DNA of 64,000 nucleotides from REEB95 sp963785735 (GTDB taxonomy: Bacteria > Pseudomonadota > Alphaproteobacteria > ATCC43930 > CGMCC-115725). Below the pieces are notes generated by a model. It saw only the letters and a list, made by a program, of their open reading frames with translations. It was not told the origin of the DNA and did not search any database. A program made the translations under genes and the position numbers. Positions 17,125 through 26,575 of this stretch are shown here, piece after piece. Every line of letters starts with the position of its first letter. Positions within the stretch are counted from its first letter, which is position 1. The stretch lies in assembly GCA_963785735.1 (NCBI GenBank), contig CAWAWJ010000001.1, forward strand, positions 1,240,001 to 1,304,000, read 5' to 3'.

Positions 17125-17798
17125 AAACGCCGATGCGCGCTCCGTTGCGGATCCTGGGTTATGCCGTGCTGGCCGCATGCCCGATCGTAACCCACACGCT
17201 GCTGGCGCTGGGCTATCCGGCCCGCGTGGTGGCGTTTGTCTATGCGGGCCAAGTGATCGTGCTGGGCGCGGTGCTGACCGCGCGCGCCGCCTATGTTCAC
17301 AAATGGTGGCTTTTGGGCGCGGGCGCGGCCGCGTTTCTGGCCGTGGCGTGGTTCGCCGGGCGTTACAGCTTTTTCGCCGCCGCGGGCATTCCCTATGCCG
17401 CGGCCTATGTGACGCTGCTGGCGATTTTCGGCGCGTCGCTTTTGCCCGGGCGCGAGCCGGTCATCACCGCGCTGTCGCGCCGGATTCATGGCGGGGTCAT
17501 GCGCCCCGACGTGGCGGCCTATACGCGGGGCGTGACCGTCGCCTGGTGCTGTTTCTTCGCGGGGCAGCTGATCGTGTCGCTGTCGCTGTTCTTGTTCGCG
17601 AGCGAGGTCGCCTGGTCGTTCTATGTCAACGTGCTCGATCTGCCCCTGATCGGCGCGATGTTCGGGACCGAATATCTCTACCGCCTGACGCATGTGAAAA
17701 ATTGGCCGCATTCGACGGTGGCGCAGGTGATACAGGCGTTTTCCCGGCGCGACGCCGATCCGGCGAAGCATCCGAAACCCGCCGGTTTAGCGTCATGA
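17121..17798 (+). CDS. COG4648-type membrane protein (ApeG-like)
   Basis: This 225-residue protein has about six hydrophobic segments (for example ILGYAVLAACPIV, AAAFLAVAWFAG, YVTLLAIFGASLL, CCFFAGQLIVSLSLFLF) and the conserved REPVITALSRRIHGG and EYLYRLTHVKNW segments found in the aryl-polyene membrane protein family. It probably sits in the inner membrane; its job is not known. The start is either the GTG at 17121 that overlaps the ACP stop or the ATG at 17133. It overlaps the following ligase gene as ATGA. Confidence 0.8.
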   Translation: MKTPMRAPLRILGYAVLAACPIVTHTLLALGYPARVVAFVYAGQVIVLGAVLTARAAYVHKWWLLGAGAAAFLAVAWFAGRYSFFAAAGIPYAAAYVTLLAIFGASLLPGREPVITALSRRIHGGVMRPDVAAYTRGVTVAWCCFFAGQLIVSLSLFLFASEVAWSFYVNVLDLPLIGAMFGTEYLYRLTHVKNWPHSTVAQVIQAFSRRDADPAKHPKPAGLAS

Positions 17799-19126
17799 GC
17801 GATTTCCCGTTCCTGCGCCATGAGGGACCCGATTCGGTGCTGGCCTACCGGGGAAACCGGCCGGTGAGGGTACGCGAATTCTGCGCCGAGATCGCGGCCT
17901 TGGCCCGGGCGCTGCCGGCGCGGGCGTTTGTCGTCAATCTCTGCGCCGACCGTTATCGCTTCGCGGCGGCGTTCGGCGCGGCCCTCTCGCGCGGCCAGGT
18001 GAGCCTCATGCTGCCGAACAAGACGCCGGCCTTGCTCGCGCAAATCGCTAGCCAATACCCGGATGTCTATGCGCTGACCGATACGGATTTCACATCATCC
18101 GACATTCCGGTGGTGGCATATCCGGAGAGCTTGCCCGCTTCGGGGGCTTCGCCCGGGGTTCCGGTTTTCCCGGCGGATCAACTGGCGGCTTACGTCTTCA
18201 CCTCGGGCTCGACCGGCGCGCCGGTGCCGAACGCCAAGTTCTGGGGCAATTTGGCGAAAAGCGCGCGCGCGGCGGGAACGGCGCTCGGCGTCGAAGCCCT
18301 GCCCGGCGCGGTGCTGGTCGGCACGGTGCCGCCGCAACACATGTACGGATTCGAATCGACGGTGTTGCTGGCCTTGCAGCACGGCCTCGCGCTTTACGCC
18401 GGGCAGCCTTTCTATCCCGCCGATATCCACGCCTGCCTCGAAGGCTTGCCGCCGCCGCGCATGCTGGTGACGACGCCGGTTCATCTGCGCGCCTTGCTGG
18501 CGGACGAGACCGCGCATGCCTCGGCGGAATTCCTGCTTTGCGCGACCGCGCCCTTGGTGCCGCAGCTCGCGGCCGAGGCCGAGGCGCGGTTCGGCGTGCC
18601 GCTTTACGAGATTTATGGCTGCTCCGAAGCCGGGCAGGTGGCCCAGCGCCGCACCACCGAAAGCGCGGAATGGCGCTGCTTCCAGGGCGTCGCCTTGCGC
18701 CAGGACGAAACCGGCACCTGGGCGAGCGGCGTGTTCATCCCGGCGGAAGTTCCGCTCAACGACGTGATCGAGCTGCGCGGCCCCGGCCGGTTCCTGTTGC
18801 ACGGCCGGACATCGGATCTGGTCAATGTCGCGGGCAAGCGCACCTCGCTCGCCCATCTCAACTATCATCTGAATTCGATCGCGGGCGTGCGCGACGGCGT
18901 GTTCGTGGCGCCGCCCGACGACCAGGGCGCGGTTTCGCGGCTGATGGCCTTCGTCGTCGCGCCCGGGCTGAAACTCGATCATATCGCCCGCGAATTGCGC
19001 CGCCGCATCGACGCGGCCTTCATGCCGCGCCCGTTGCGCCTGGTCCAATCCCTGCCGCGGAATTCCACCGGCAAGCTGCCGCAGGAGGCCATCGACAAAC
19101 TGGCCGCCGAATACGCGGAACGCTAA
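17795..19126 (+). CDS. AMP-dependent acyl-ACP synthetase (ApeH-like)
   Basis: This 443-residue adenylate-forming enzyme should activate the aryl starter acid and load it on the carrier protein. The AMP-binding motif YVFTSGSTGAPVPNAKFW lies at 133-150, ATAPL and EIYGCSEAG form the acyl-adenylate pocket, and the catalytic Lys427 is in NSTGKLP. It is shorter than typical CoA ligases, as in this cluster family. The start ATG overlaps the previous stop, so it is translated together with the membrane protein. Confidence 0.88.
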   Translation: MSDFPFLRHEGPDSVLAYRGNRPVRVREFCAEIAALARALPARAFVVNLCADRYRFAAAFGAALSRGQVSLMLPNKTPALLAQIASQYPDVYALTDTDFTSSDIPVVAYPESLPASGASPGVPVFPADQLAAYVFTSGSTGAPVPNAKFWGNLAKSARAAGTALGVEALPGAVLVGTVPPQHMYGFESTVLLALQHGLALYAGQPFYPADIHACLEGLPPPRMLVTTPVHLRALLADETAHASAEFLLCATAPLVPQLAAEAEARFGVPLYEIYGCSEAGQVAQRRTTESAEWRCFQGVALRQDETGTWASGVFIPAEVPLNDVIELRGPGRFLLHGRTSDLVNVAGKRTSLAHLNYHLNSIAGVRDGVFVAPPDDQGAVSRLMAFVVAPGLKLDHIARELRRRIDAAFMPRPLRLVQSLPRNSTGKLPQEAIDKLAAEYAER

Positions 19127-19136
19127 TTTCCCGCCC

Positions 19137-19448
19137 GTGTCTCATTCCGCCGAACTCATTTTCGCCGCCGACCATCCCGCCGCCCAAGGCCATTTCCCGG
19201 GCAACCCGGTCATTCCCGGCGCGGTGCTGCTCGACGAAGTGCTGAGCGCGATATGCCTGCGGACGAAAAGCGCGGCGGACGGTTTCGAAATCCTGTCGGT
19301 CAAGTTCCTGCTGCCGGTGCGGCCGGGCTCGCGGCTGACGCTCAGCTGGGAGGACGGCGTTTCGGGCCAGATCAAGTTCCAATGCCTGCTGGCGCCGGAC
19401 CAGACCGCGCTTTCCGGCACGCTCCGCCTGGGCCAAGCGCAACGGTGA
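19137..19448 (+). CDS. hotdog-fold 3-hydroxyacyl-ACP dehydratase (ApeI-like)
   Basis: This 103-residue single hotdog domain has the FabA/FabZ-like GHFPGNPVIPGAVLLDEV segment with the catalytic His. It would remove water from 3-hydroxyacyl-ACP to create the conjugated double bonds of the polyene. It starts at a GTG 10 bases after the ligase and overlaps the next gene as GTGA. A second, longer dehydratase is encoded at 25428, so the cluster has the usual pair. Confidence 0.85.
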   Translation: MSHSAELIFAADHPAAQGHFPGNPVIPGAVLLDEVLSAICLRTKSAADGFEILSVKFLLPVRPGSRLTLSWEDGVSGQIKFQCLLAPDQTALSGTLRLGQAQR

Positions 19449-20350
19449 GCAACCGGCGGCAAACCCGGCCCGAATGGATGACGCGGCAAGAGCGCAGCGC
19501 CGCCATCCTCATCAAGCTCCTGGTCTGGATCGCATTGCGGCTCGGCCGCGGACCGGCGCGGCTGCTGCTTTATCCGATCTGCCTCTATTACCTGGCATTC
19601 GCGGCCGCGCCCCGCCGCGCCTCGCGGGATTACCTGGCGCGGGTGCTCGGCCGAAGGCCAAGCTTCGCGGATTCATTCCGCCATTACCACGCCTTCGCCG
19701 CCTGCGCGCTCGACCGGATTTTTCTCTTGAACGACCAGGCGGAGATTTTCGATCTGCGCATCGAGGGCGAGGAATTCGCCGATGAATCTGCCGCGCGCGG
19801 CGAAGGCTGTTTGCTGGTGGGCGCGCATCTCGGCAGCTTCGAGGTGTTGCGCCGGTTGAGCGAGCGCAGGCCCGCGCTGCGCGTCGTTCTGGTCATGTAT
19901 GAGGAGAATGCGCGCAAGATCAACGCGGCGCTCGACGCCATCAACCCGTTGCACAATGTCGAGATCATTCCCCTGGGCCGGCCCGATTCCATGCTGAAAG
20001 TGGAGGAGACGCTGGCGCGCGGCGGCTTTGTCGGCATGCTGGCGGACCGGAGCCTGGGCGATGAAGGCCAGGCGCGCATCCCCTTCCTCGGCGATCCTGC
20101 GGCCTTTCCGACCGGCCCGTTCCAGATCGCGGCGTTGCTGCGCCGCCCGATCGTGCTGATGTTCGCGCTTTACCGGGGCGGCAAAAGCTACGACGTCCAT
20201 TTCGAGCGGCTCGCCGATTGGGCCGGGGTGACGGCGGGATCGCGCGGCGAGGCCGCGCGCCAGGCCTTGGAACTTTACGTGAAACGGCTCGAGCATTATT
20301 GCCGCGCGGCGCCCTATAACTGGTTCAATTTCTATGACTTCTGGAAATAG
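19445..20350 (+). CDS. LpxL/HtrB-type lipid acyltransferase
   Basis: This 301-residue protein has a hydrophobic N-terminal anchor (LLYPICLYYLAFAAAP) and the HxxxxE motif of late lipid A acyltransferases in GAHLGSFEVL, together with RIPFLGDPAAFPTGPFQIA, a second family signature. In aryl-polyene clusters such enzymes are thought to attach the polyene or a fatty acid to the lipid anchor. The start GTG overlaps the dehydratase stop; the ATG at 19476 is an alternative. The end runs close to, or overlaps, the next gene. Confidence 0.85.
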   Translation: MSNRRQTRPEWMTRQERSAAILIKLLVWIALRLGRGPARLLLYPICLYYLAFAAAPRRASRDYLARVLGRRPSFADSFRHYHAFAACALDRIFLLNDQAEIFDLRIEGEEFADESAARGEGCLLVGAHLGSFEVLRRLSERRPALRVVLVMYEENARKINAALDAINPLHNVEIIPLGRPDSMLKVEETLARGGFVGMLADRSLGDEGQARIPFLGDPAAFPTGPFQIAALLRRPIVLMFALYRGGKSYDVHFERLADWAGVTAGSRGEAARQALELYVKRLEHYCRAAPYNWFNFYDFWK

Positions 20351-20354
20351 GCGG

Positions 20355-20970
20355 ATGCCCGCGCGGCGCGCCGTTTTCATCCTGGCCTGGCTTTGCGCGG
20401 CCGCGTTTTGGGCCGCGCCCGCGCGCGCCGATAACACCGTCGAGCACCCGGGCCCCGCCGCCGGGCTGCAACGGATCATGCTCGGCCTCCAATCGGTTTC
20501 GCAGTCGCGGGCGAAATTCACCGAGCGCAAATATCTCCATATGCTCAACCAGCCGCTCGAATCCTCGGGCACGCTCATCTATGTCGCACCCGACCATCTC
20601 GAGAAAAACACCGAACGTCCCAAGCCCGAAAGCCTGGTGGTCGACGGCGGCACTCTCACCGTCACCGGCGGCCCCGACGGCCAAAGCCGCAGCCTCGCCT
20701 TGCCCGATTATCCCGAGCTCGGCGCCATCGTCGAAAGCATCCGCGCGACCTTGGCGGGGGATAGCGCAAGCCTGAACCGGTTCTACGCGGTGACATCTGC
20801 AAGGCGGGCTTCCGGCTTGGACCCTGGTGCTCGAGCCGCGCGATCCCAAGGTTCTGGCGATGGTGAGCTCGATCCGCATCAGCGGACATAACAGCCGGAT
20901 CCAGAATATTGAAACCTTCGAGGCCGGCGGCGACCGCTCGGTCATGACCGTGCTGCCGGGAAGCCCATGA
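20355..20970 (+). pseudogene. LolA-like outer-membrane carrier protein (ApeL-like), frameshifted
   Basis: A signal peptide (MPARRAVFILAWLCAAAFWA then APARA) is followed by a LolA-like domain with LQSVSQSRAKFTERKYL and ESSGTLIYVAPDHLEK. After FYAVT the frame breaks; dropping the single T at 20796 gives VTLQGGLPAWTLVLEPRD and the remaining 45 residues to a stop that overlaps the exporter gene as ATGA. LolA-type proteins carry lipidated cargo through the periplasm, here probably the polyene lipid. The unbroken second half and intact stop overlap mean either a very recent mutation or a sequence error. ATG 20334 is an alternative start overlapping the acyltransferase. Confidence 0.8.
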
Positions 20971-23333
20971 GCGCGCGGCATCTTTGGCGCATCGGGCTTT
21001 GGCTTGCCGGGGTGGCGGCCTGCGTTGTCATCGTCGCCACGGCCCGGTTCAGCGCCGATCTTTCGACATTCCTGCCGCGCTCGCCCTCGGCGGCGCAGGA
21101 GATTCTGGTGCAGCAATTGCGCGACGGCGTGGTGTCGCGCCTGATCCTGGTCGGCATCGAGGACGCGCCGCCCGACGTGCTGGCGCCGCTCAGCAAGAGC
21201 ATGGCCGCGCAATTGCGGGCATCTCCCGATTTCGTCTCGGTCAATAACGGCGACGATCAGGGCCTGGCGAAGGACCGCGATTTTCTGTGGCGCAACCGCT
21301 ATGTGCTGAGCCCCGCCGTGACGCCGGAGCATTTCACCCCCGCGGCGCTGCGCCAGGCGCTCGGCCATGATTTGGACCTGCTGGGCTCCTCGGCGGGCGT
21401 GCTGGTCAAGGCCACATTGCCGGCGGATCCGACCGGAGAGATGCTGCGCGTCATCGGCCAATTCCAGGGCGGCGAGCATCCCGCCGCGCGCGACGGCGTC
21501 TGGTTCTCGCCCGATATGAGCCGCGCGCTCTTGGTGATCGAGACCGTGGCGCCGGGCTTCGACGCCGACGCCCAGCAACACGATCTCCTGCTCATCGGCA
21601 ACGCTTTGGCGGCGGCGAAGCAGGCGGTGCCGGGCGCGCAGGACGCGCGGCTCATCGAGACCGGCCCTGGCGTGTTTTCGGTCCGCATCCGCGACCAGGT
21701 GAAAGAGGACGCGTTCCGGCTCTCGCTGCTCGCGACCTTGGCGGTGGCGGGGTTGCTGCTGCTGGTCTACCGCTCGCCGGCGATGCTGGTGCTGGCGCTC
21801 TTGCCGGTGGCGACCGGCGCGCTCGCCGGCATTGCCGCGGTCGCCCTCGGCTTCGGCTCGGTGCATGGCATCACGCTGGGCTTCGGCGTGACATTGATCG
21901 GCGAAGCGGTCGATTACGCGATTTATCTTTTCACCCAGACCGCGCCCGGACAGCCGCCGGAGGAAACCCTGCCACGCATCTGGCCGACGCTGCGCCTGGG
22001 CGTGCTGACCTCGATATGCGGCTTCAGCGCCATGCTGCTGTCGAGCTTTCGCGGCCTGGCGCAGCTGGGATTGTTTTCGATCGTCGGCCTGATCGCCGCC
22101 GTCAGCGTCACCCGCTGGGTCCTGCCCGTCTTGCTGCGCCGGGATTTCGCCACGCGCCGCTCGGCCTTGTTCGGCCCGGCGATCATGCGGCTCTCCGCGC
22201 GCGCGCGCGCCTTGCGCTATCCGCTGCTGGTCCTGGTGCTGGCCGCTGTCGCCCTGCTGGCGTTCCGGCACGATGATTTGTGGGACGATGAATTGTCGAG
22301 TTTGAGCCCGGTCTCGCAAGCCGATCAACTGCTCGACCGGCAATTGCGCGCCGATCTCGGCGCGCCCGATGTGCGCTACATGGCGGTTGTCAGCGCGCCC
22401 GCCGAGCAAGAGGCGCTGGCGGCGAGCGAAACCCTCGGAAGCCTGATCCAGCGCATGGCAGGGGAGGGCGTTCTGGCGGGTTTCGATTCACCCGCGCTTT
22501 ATTTGCCCAGCCAATCGACACAACGCGCGCGCCAGGCCGCCATCCCGGCCGCTTCGGTCCTGCGCGCCAATCTCCGTCAGGCGCTTGCGGGCTCGCCCTT
22601 CCGGGCCGAAACCTTCGAGCCTTTCCTCGCCGATGCGGAAGCCGCGAAGACCCAGCCCCCGCTTGGCCCCGACAGCCTGCGCGGCACCAATCTGGCGGCG
22701 AAGCTCGATGGGCTGCTGATCCGGCGCGGCGATGACTGGACCGCCTTGCTGCCCTTGCGCGGGGTGGCCGATGCCGGGCGGCTTGAGGCCGAAATCGCGG
22801 CCTCCGGCCAAGCCGGAATCCTCCTGCTCGACCTCAAGGGCGATTCCGACCGGCTCTATCAGAGTTACCGCCATCAGGCGCTGTTGCTGGCGCTCCTCGG
22901 CGCGCTGGCGATCGTGGCATTGCTCTTTCTCAGCTTCCGTTCGCCGCGCCGGGTTTATGCGGTGGTGGCGCCCTTGGCGGCCGCGGTCGCGGTCACCGTC
23001 GCGTTGCTGGCCCTGACCGGCGGCAGGCTTTCCATCTTCAACCTGGTCGGACTTCTGCTGGTGGTGGGCGTCGGCTCCAATTACGCGCTGTTCTTCGAAA
23101 GGCGAGATTCCGGCGGGGAAGAAGCCGCCGCGCGCCAGCATCGCGAACGCATCATCGTATCGCTGGTGCTTGCCAATCTTTGCACCGTGATCGGCTTCGG
23201 CGTGCTGACCCTGTCGCGCATCCCGGTGCTGCACGGGATCGGCATGACGGTCGCCATCGGCGCGATGCTGAGCCTGGTCTTTTCCGCCATACTCTCTGTG
23301 TCGAAACACGACATATCCCAAGCCGGGCCTTGA
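20967..23333 (+). CDS. MMPL/RND-family exporter (ApeM-like)
   Basis: This 788-residue transporter has two repeats, each with one N-terminal helix, a large periplasmic loop and a block of five or six helices (near 250-420 and 640-785). The segment FGVTLIGEAVDYAIYLFTQ in the first half and GVGSNYALFFERR in the second are the transport-core helices typical of polyene-cluster exporters. It would lift the finished polyene lipid out of the inner membrane using the proton gradient and pass it to the LolA-like carrier. The start overlaps that carrier gene's stop as ATGA. The C-terminus is complete. Confidence 0.88.
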   Translation: MSARHLWRIGLWLAGVAACVVIVATARFSADLSTFLPRSPSAAQEILVQQLRDGVVSRLILVGIEDAPPDVLAPLSKSMAAQLRASPDFVSVNNGDDQGLAKDRDFLWRNRYVLSPAVTPEHFTPAALRQALGHDLDLLGSSAGVLVKATLPADPTGEMLRVIGQFQGGEHPAARDGVWFSPDMSRALLVIETVAPGFDADAQQHDLLLIGNALAAAKQAVPGAQDARLIETGPGVFSVRIRDQVKEDAFRLSLLATLAVAGLLLLVYRSPAMLVLALLPVATGALAGIAAVALGFGSVHGITLGFGVTLIGEAVDYAIYLFTQTAPGQPPEETLPRIWPTLRLGVLTSICGFSAMLLSSFRGLAQLGLFSIVGLIAAVSVTRWVLPVLLRRDFATRRSALFGPAIMRLSARARALRYPLLVLVLAAVALLAFRHDDLWDDELSSLSPVSQADQLLDRQLRADLGAPDVRYMAVVSAPAEQEALAASETLGSLIQRMAGEGVLAGFDSPALYLPSQSTQRARQAAIPAASVLRANLRQALAGSPFRAETFEPFLADAEAAKTQPPLGPDSLRGTNLAAKLDGLLIRRGDDWTALLPLRGVADAGRLEAEIAASGQAGILLLDLKGDSDRLYQSYRHQALLLALLGALAIVALLFLSFRSPRRVYAVVAPLAAAVAVTVALLALTGGRLSIFNLVGLLLVVGVGSNYALFFERRDSGGEEAAARQHRERIIVSLVLANLCTVIGFGVLTLSRIPVLHGIGMTVAIGAMLSLVFSAILSVSKHDISQAGP

Positions 23334-23419
23334 TTCCCGGCAAGCGCCTGTTCTTTATGCCGCGTTACGGCTAAAATCGGCCATTCCACCTCCACGGATC
23401 ATAGTCGCGGACCATAAGA

Positions 23420-24601
23420 GTGCAGCCTCTCGTCCTCAGTAATTTTGCAATCGTCAGCAGCCTGGGCGACGGGCTCGACGCGACCTTGGACGCCTTGCGC
23501 GCCGGCCGGACCGGCCTGGCGCCGTGCCGGTTCGAGACCGTCGATCTCCCGACCTATGCCGGCGAAATCCCCGGCCTCGACGATCCGTCGAACCTCGCCG
23601 CGGCGCCGTGCCGCAACAGCCGCGTCGCGGGGCGCGCGCTCGAACAGGCGGATTTCGCGCGCAACGTCGCGCTGGCGCGGGAGAAATACGGGCCGGACCG
23701 CATCGGCGTCTTCGTCGGCACCAGCACCTCGGGAATTCTTGAAACCGAACTGGCCTATCGCCGGCGCAACAGCGCGACCGGCAGGCTCCCCGCCGCCTTC
23801 GACTACGCCAAATCGCACAATACGTTTTCCGTCGCCGGTTTCGTGGCGGAGAAACTCGGGCTCGACGGGCCGGCCGTGGCCTTGTCGTCCGCCTGCGCCA
23901 CCACCGCCAAGGTCTTCGGCGTGGCATCGCGCATGATCGCCTCGGGGCTGTGCGACGCCGCCATCGTCGGCGGCGCCGATTCGCTGTGTCTCACCACCCT
24001 CTACGGGTTTCATTCGCTCAACCTGCTTTCCGCCGAGCCTTGCCGCCCGTTCGATCGCGCGCGCAACGGCATCTCGATCGGCGAAGGGGCGGGGTTCGCG
24101 CTCTTAGAGAAACCGGTCCAGGTTAAAGCCGAGGATGCGGTGTTGTTGCTGGGCGTGGGCGAGAGCAACGACGCCTATCACATGTCCTCGCCCCACCCGG
24201 AAGGCATCGGCGCGCGGCTCGCGATGGAACGCGCGCTCGCCGCCGCCAAACTCGCGCCGAAGGACATCGACTACATCAACCTGCACGGCACCGCCACCCA
24301 GCCCGGCGACGCGGCCGAAGACATCGCGGTCACCGGCTTGTTCGGATTCTCCACGCCATGCAGCTCGACCAAGGGATATACGGGCCATGCCCTGGGCGCC
24401 GCCGGCATCATCGAGGCGATCATCTCCAGCCTGAGCATCCGGGACGGCTTGTTGCCCGGCTCCCCGACCACGCAAAACCCGGATACGAGCCTGCGCAGCC
24501 GCTTTGTCGTCAAAAGCGAGAAGGCGCGGGTCGATCGCGTGATGAGCAATTCCTTCGGTTTCGGCGGCAGCAATTGCAGCCTGATCCTGGGCCGCGCATG
24601 A
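23420..24601 (+). CDS. beta-ketoacyl-ACP synthase (ApeO-like)
   Basis: This 393-residue thiolase-fold enzyme condenses malonyl-ACP with the growing chain. The catalytic triad is intact: Cys159 in SSACATTAK, His289 in NLHGTATQPGD and His323 in KGYTGHALGAAG. It starts at a GTG after a weak AAGAG and overlaps the next gene as ATGA. The following gene looks like its inactive partner (chain-length factor type), so the two may work as a heterodimer, as shown for aryl-polyene systems. Confidence 0.92.
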   Translation: MQPLVLSNFAIVSSLGDGLDATLDALRAGRTGLAPCRFETVDLPTYAGEIPGLDDPSNLAAAPCRNSRVAGRALEQADFARNVALAREKYGPDRIGVFVGTSTSGILETELAYRRRNSATGRLPAAFDYAKSHNTFSVAGFVAEKLGLDGPAVALSSACATTAKVFGVASRMIASGLCDAAIVGGADSLCLTTLYGFHSLNLLSAEPCRPFDRARNGISIGEGAGFALLEKPVQVKAEDAVLLLGVGESNDAYHMSSPHPEGIGARLAMERALAAAKLAPKDIDYINLHGTATQPGDAAEDIAVTGLFGFSTPCSSTKGYTGHALGAAGIIEAIISSLSIRDGLLPGSPTTQNPDTSLRSRFVVKSEKARVDRVMSNSFGFGGSNCSLILGRA

Positions 24602-25428
24602 CGATCCATGCCTATGTCGAAGGCGTGGGGCTTTGCGGTCCCGGCCTGACGGGATGGGAGGCGAGCCGCGCCATCCTGGCGGGCGTCCGGCCTTACGTGT
24701 CCATGCCGGCCGTCGTGCCGCCCTCGTCCCTGTTGCCGGCGAACGAACAGCGCCGCATGGTCAAGACCGTCAAGCTGGCGATGGCGGTTGGCAGCGAAGC
24801 CGTTTTCCACGCCGGGCGGGACGCCTCGGTCACGCCCACGGTGTTCACCTCGTCGGGCGGCGACGGCGATACCGTCCACGAAATTCTCGAGGCGCTGACG
24901 ACGCCGGAACGCGAAGTATCGCCGACGCGTTTCCATAATTCGGTTCACAACGCGCCGGCGGGCTATTGGAGCATCGCCACCCGCTCGCGCGAGCCGACCA
25001 CGGCGCTGTGCGGTTACGATGCGAGCTTCGCCGCGGGATTGCTCGACGCCGCGGCGCAAGCCGTCGCCGAGGACCGGCCGGTAGCACTCATCGCCTACGA
25101 CCTGCCTTATCCCGAGCCGTTGCACACGGTGCGGCCGATCGTGTCGCTGTTCGGAACCGCGCTGGTCTTGAGCCCGCGGCGCGCCGACCATTCGCTGGCC
25201 CGGTTGAGCATCGCGTTGCAACGCGGCGGCGGCAAGCCCGTGTCCATGCCCGACCCGGCGCTGGAAAAACTGCGAAGCGGCAATCCCGCCGCCCGCAGTC
25301 TGCCGCTGCTGGCGGCGCTCGCGCGCCACGCGGCCGAAACCGTGACCGTCGAATACCGGGGAACCCAGAATCTCGTGGTCGAGGTCGCGCCCATCGGAAC
25401 CCGATCCCGCTTCGTCCGGGCGGCGTGA
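24598..25428 (+). CDS. ketosynthase-like chain-length-factor protein (ApeC-like)
   Basis: This 276-residue protein resembles the N-terminal half of ketosynthases but lacks the active-site Cys; FHNSVHNAPAGYWSIATRS and TTALCGYDASFAAGLLDAA are signatures of the family that accompanies aryl-polyene ketosynthases. It probably pairs with the upstream ketosynthase and sets chain length. It overlaps both neighbours (ATGA at the start, TGATG at the end). Confidence 0.82.
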   Translation: MTIHAYVEGVGLCGPGLTGWEASRAILAGVRPYVSMPAVVPPSSLLPANEQRRMVKTVKLAMAVGSEAVFHAGRDASVTPTVFTSSGGDGDTVHEILEALTTPEREVSPTRFHNSVHNAPAGYWSIATRSREPTTALCGYDASFAAGLLDAAAQAVAEDRPVALIAYDLPYPEPLHTVRPIVSLFGTALVLSPRRADHSLARLSIALQRGGGKPVSMPDPALEKLRSGNPAARSLPLLAALARHAAETVTVEYRGTQNLVVEVAPIGTRSRFVRAA

Positions 25429-25859
25429 TGGGTCCGGCCGAAATCGCCACGCTGATCCCGCATGAGGGCGCCATGTCTCTCTTGGCCGGAATCCGGGCCT
25501 GGGACGCGAACGCGATACGCTGCGTCGCGTCCAGCCACCGCGATCCCGCAAATCCGCTGCGCCGCGGCGGCCGGCTTCATGCCGTCTGCGGCGTCGAATA
25601 TGCGAGCCAGGCGATGGCGGCGCATGGAAGGCTGTCGGGCGGCCTCGACCGGCGTCCCCGCGCGGGCTATCTGGTGAGCGTGCGCGAACTGGTTTGCCGG
25701 GTCCCCTATCTCGACGATTTCGCGGATGACCTGACCGTCGCGGCCGAAAAGCTTTCTGGCGACGCGCTGCGCGTGAGCTACGGCTTCAGGCTCGATTGCG
25801 GCGGACGCGAGCTGATGCGCGGCCGCGCCGCCGTTTTGCTGGACGCGGATACCCCATGA
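25428..25859 (+). CDS. 3-hydroxyacyl-ACP dehydratase-like protein (ApeP-like)
   Basis: This 143-residue protein has the hotdog-type start IATLIPHEGAMSLLAGI, where the His in PHEG/PH-x-M is the family's catalytic His, and CGVEYASQAMAAHG on the central helix. It would act with the ApeI-like protein in dehydration. Its ATG shares a base with the previous stop, and its stop overlaps the ketoreductase start as ATGA, so all genes from 23420 to 26575 are coupled. Confidence 0.8.
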   Translation: MGPAEIATLIPHEGAMSLLAGIRAWDANAIRCVASSHRDPANPLRRGGRLHAVCGVEYASQAMAAHGRLSGGLDRRPRAGYLVSVRELVCRVPYLDDFADDLTVAAEKLSGDALRVSYGFRLDCGGRELMRGRAAVLLDADTP

Positions 25860-26575
25860 AACGCGCGCTTGTGACCGGCGGCAGCGGCGCGATCGGCGCG
25901 GCGATCTGCAAGAAGCTCGGCGCCGAAGGGCATCATGTCCTGGTTCACGCCAATCATCGCCTCGCCCAGGCCGAAGCCGTCGCGGCCGCGATAAACGCCG
26001 CGGGCGGCAAGGCCGAGGCGGTCGCCTTCGACGTCGCCGATGCCGGGGCTTGCGGCGCCGCGCTGGAACAACTCCTGGAAGCGGGCGCGATCCAGATCGT
26101 CGTCAACAATGCCGGCATCCATGACGACGCCGTCATGCCGGGCATGAGCCATGAACAATGGGCGCGGGTGATCGACGTGTCGCTCAACGGCTTCTTCAAC
26201 GTGACGCAGCCCTTGCTGCTGCCCATGATCCGCACGCGTTGGGGACGCATTCTCGCCATGTCGTCGGTCGCGGCGCAGACCGGCAATGCCGGCCAAGTCA
26301 ATTACGCGGCGGCCAAGGCCGGTCTCCACGGCGCCGCCAAATCGCTGGCGCGCGAACTGGCGAGCCGCGGCATCACCGTCAACGCCGTCGCCCCCGGCAT
26401 CATCGCCTCGCCGATGGCGGATGCGGTGTTCGACAAGGAGACGATCGAGCGGATGGTGCCGATGAAACGCGCCGGTTCGCCGGACGAGGTCGCCGAGCTG
26501 GTGGCGTTCCTCGCCTCCGACGGCGCCGCCTATATCTCCGGCCAGATCATCGGCGTCAATGGCGGGATGATCTGA
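25856..26575 (+). CDS. 3-oxoacyl-ACP reductase, FabG-type SDR (ApeQ-like)
   Basis: This 239-residue short-chain dehydrogenase reduces 3-oxoacyl-ACP with NADPH. The cofactor motif TGGSGAIGAAI, NNAGIHDD, the catalytic Ser in SSVAAQTGNAG and the YAAAK pair are present, and the C-terminus ISGQIIGVNGGMI is the FabG ending. It closes the plus-strand operon. Its last 20 bases overlap the end of the convergent glycosyltransferase gene. Confidence 0.92.
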   Translation: MKRALVTGGSGAIGAAICKKLGAEGHHVLVHANHRLAQAEAVAAAINAAGGKAEAVAFDVADAGACGAALEQLLEAGAIQIVVNNAGIHDDAVMPGMSHEQWARVIDVSLNGFFNVTQPLLLPMIRTRWGRILAMSSVAAQTGNAGQVNYAAAKAGLHGAAKSLARELASRGITVNAVAPGIIASPMADAVFDKETIERMVPMKRAGSPDEVAELVAFLASDGAAYISGQIIGVNGGMI

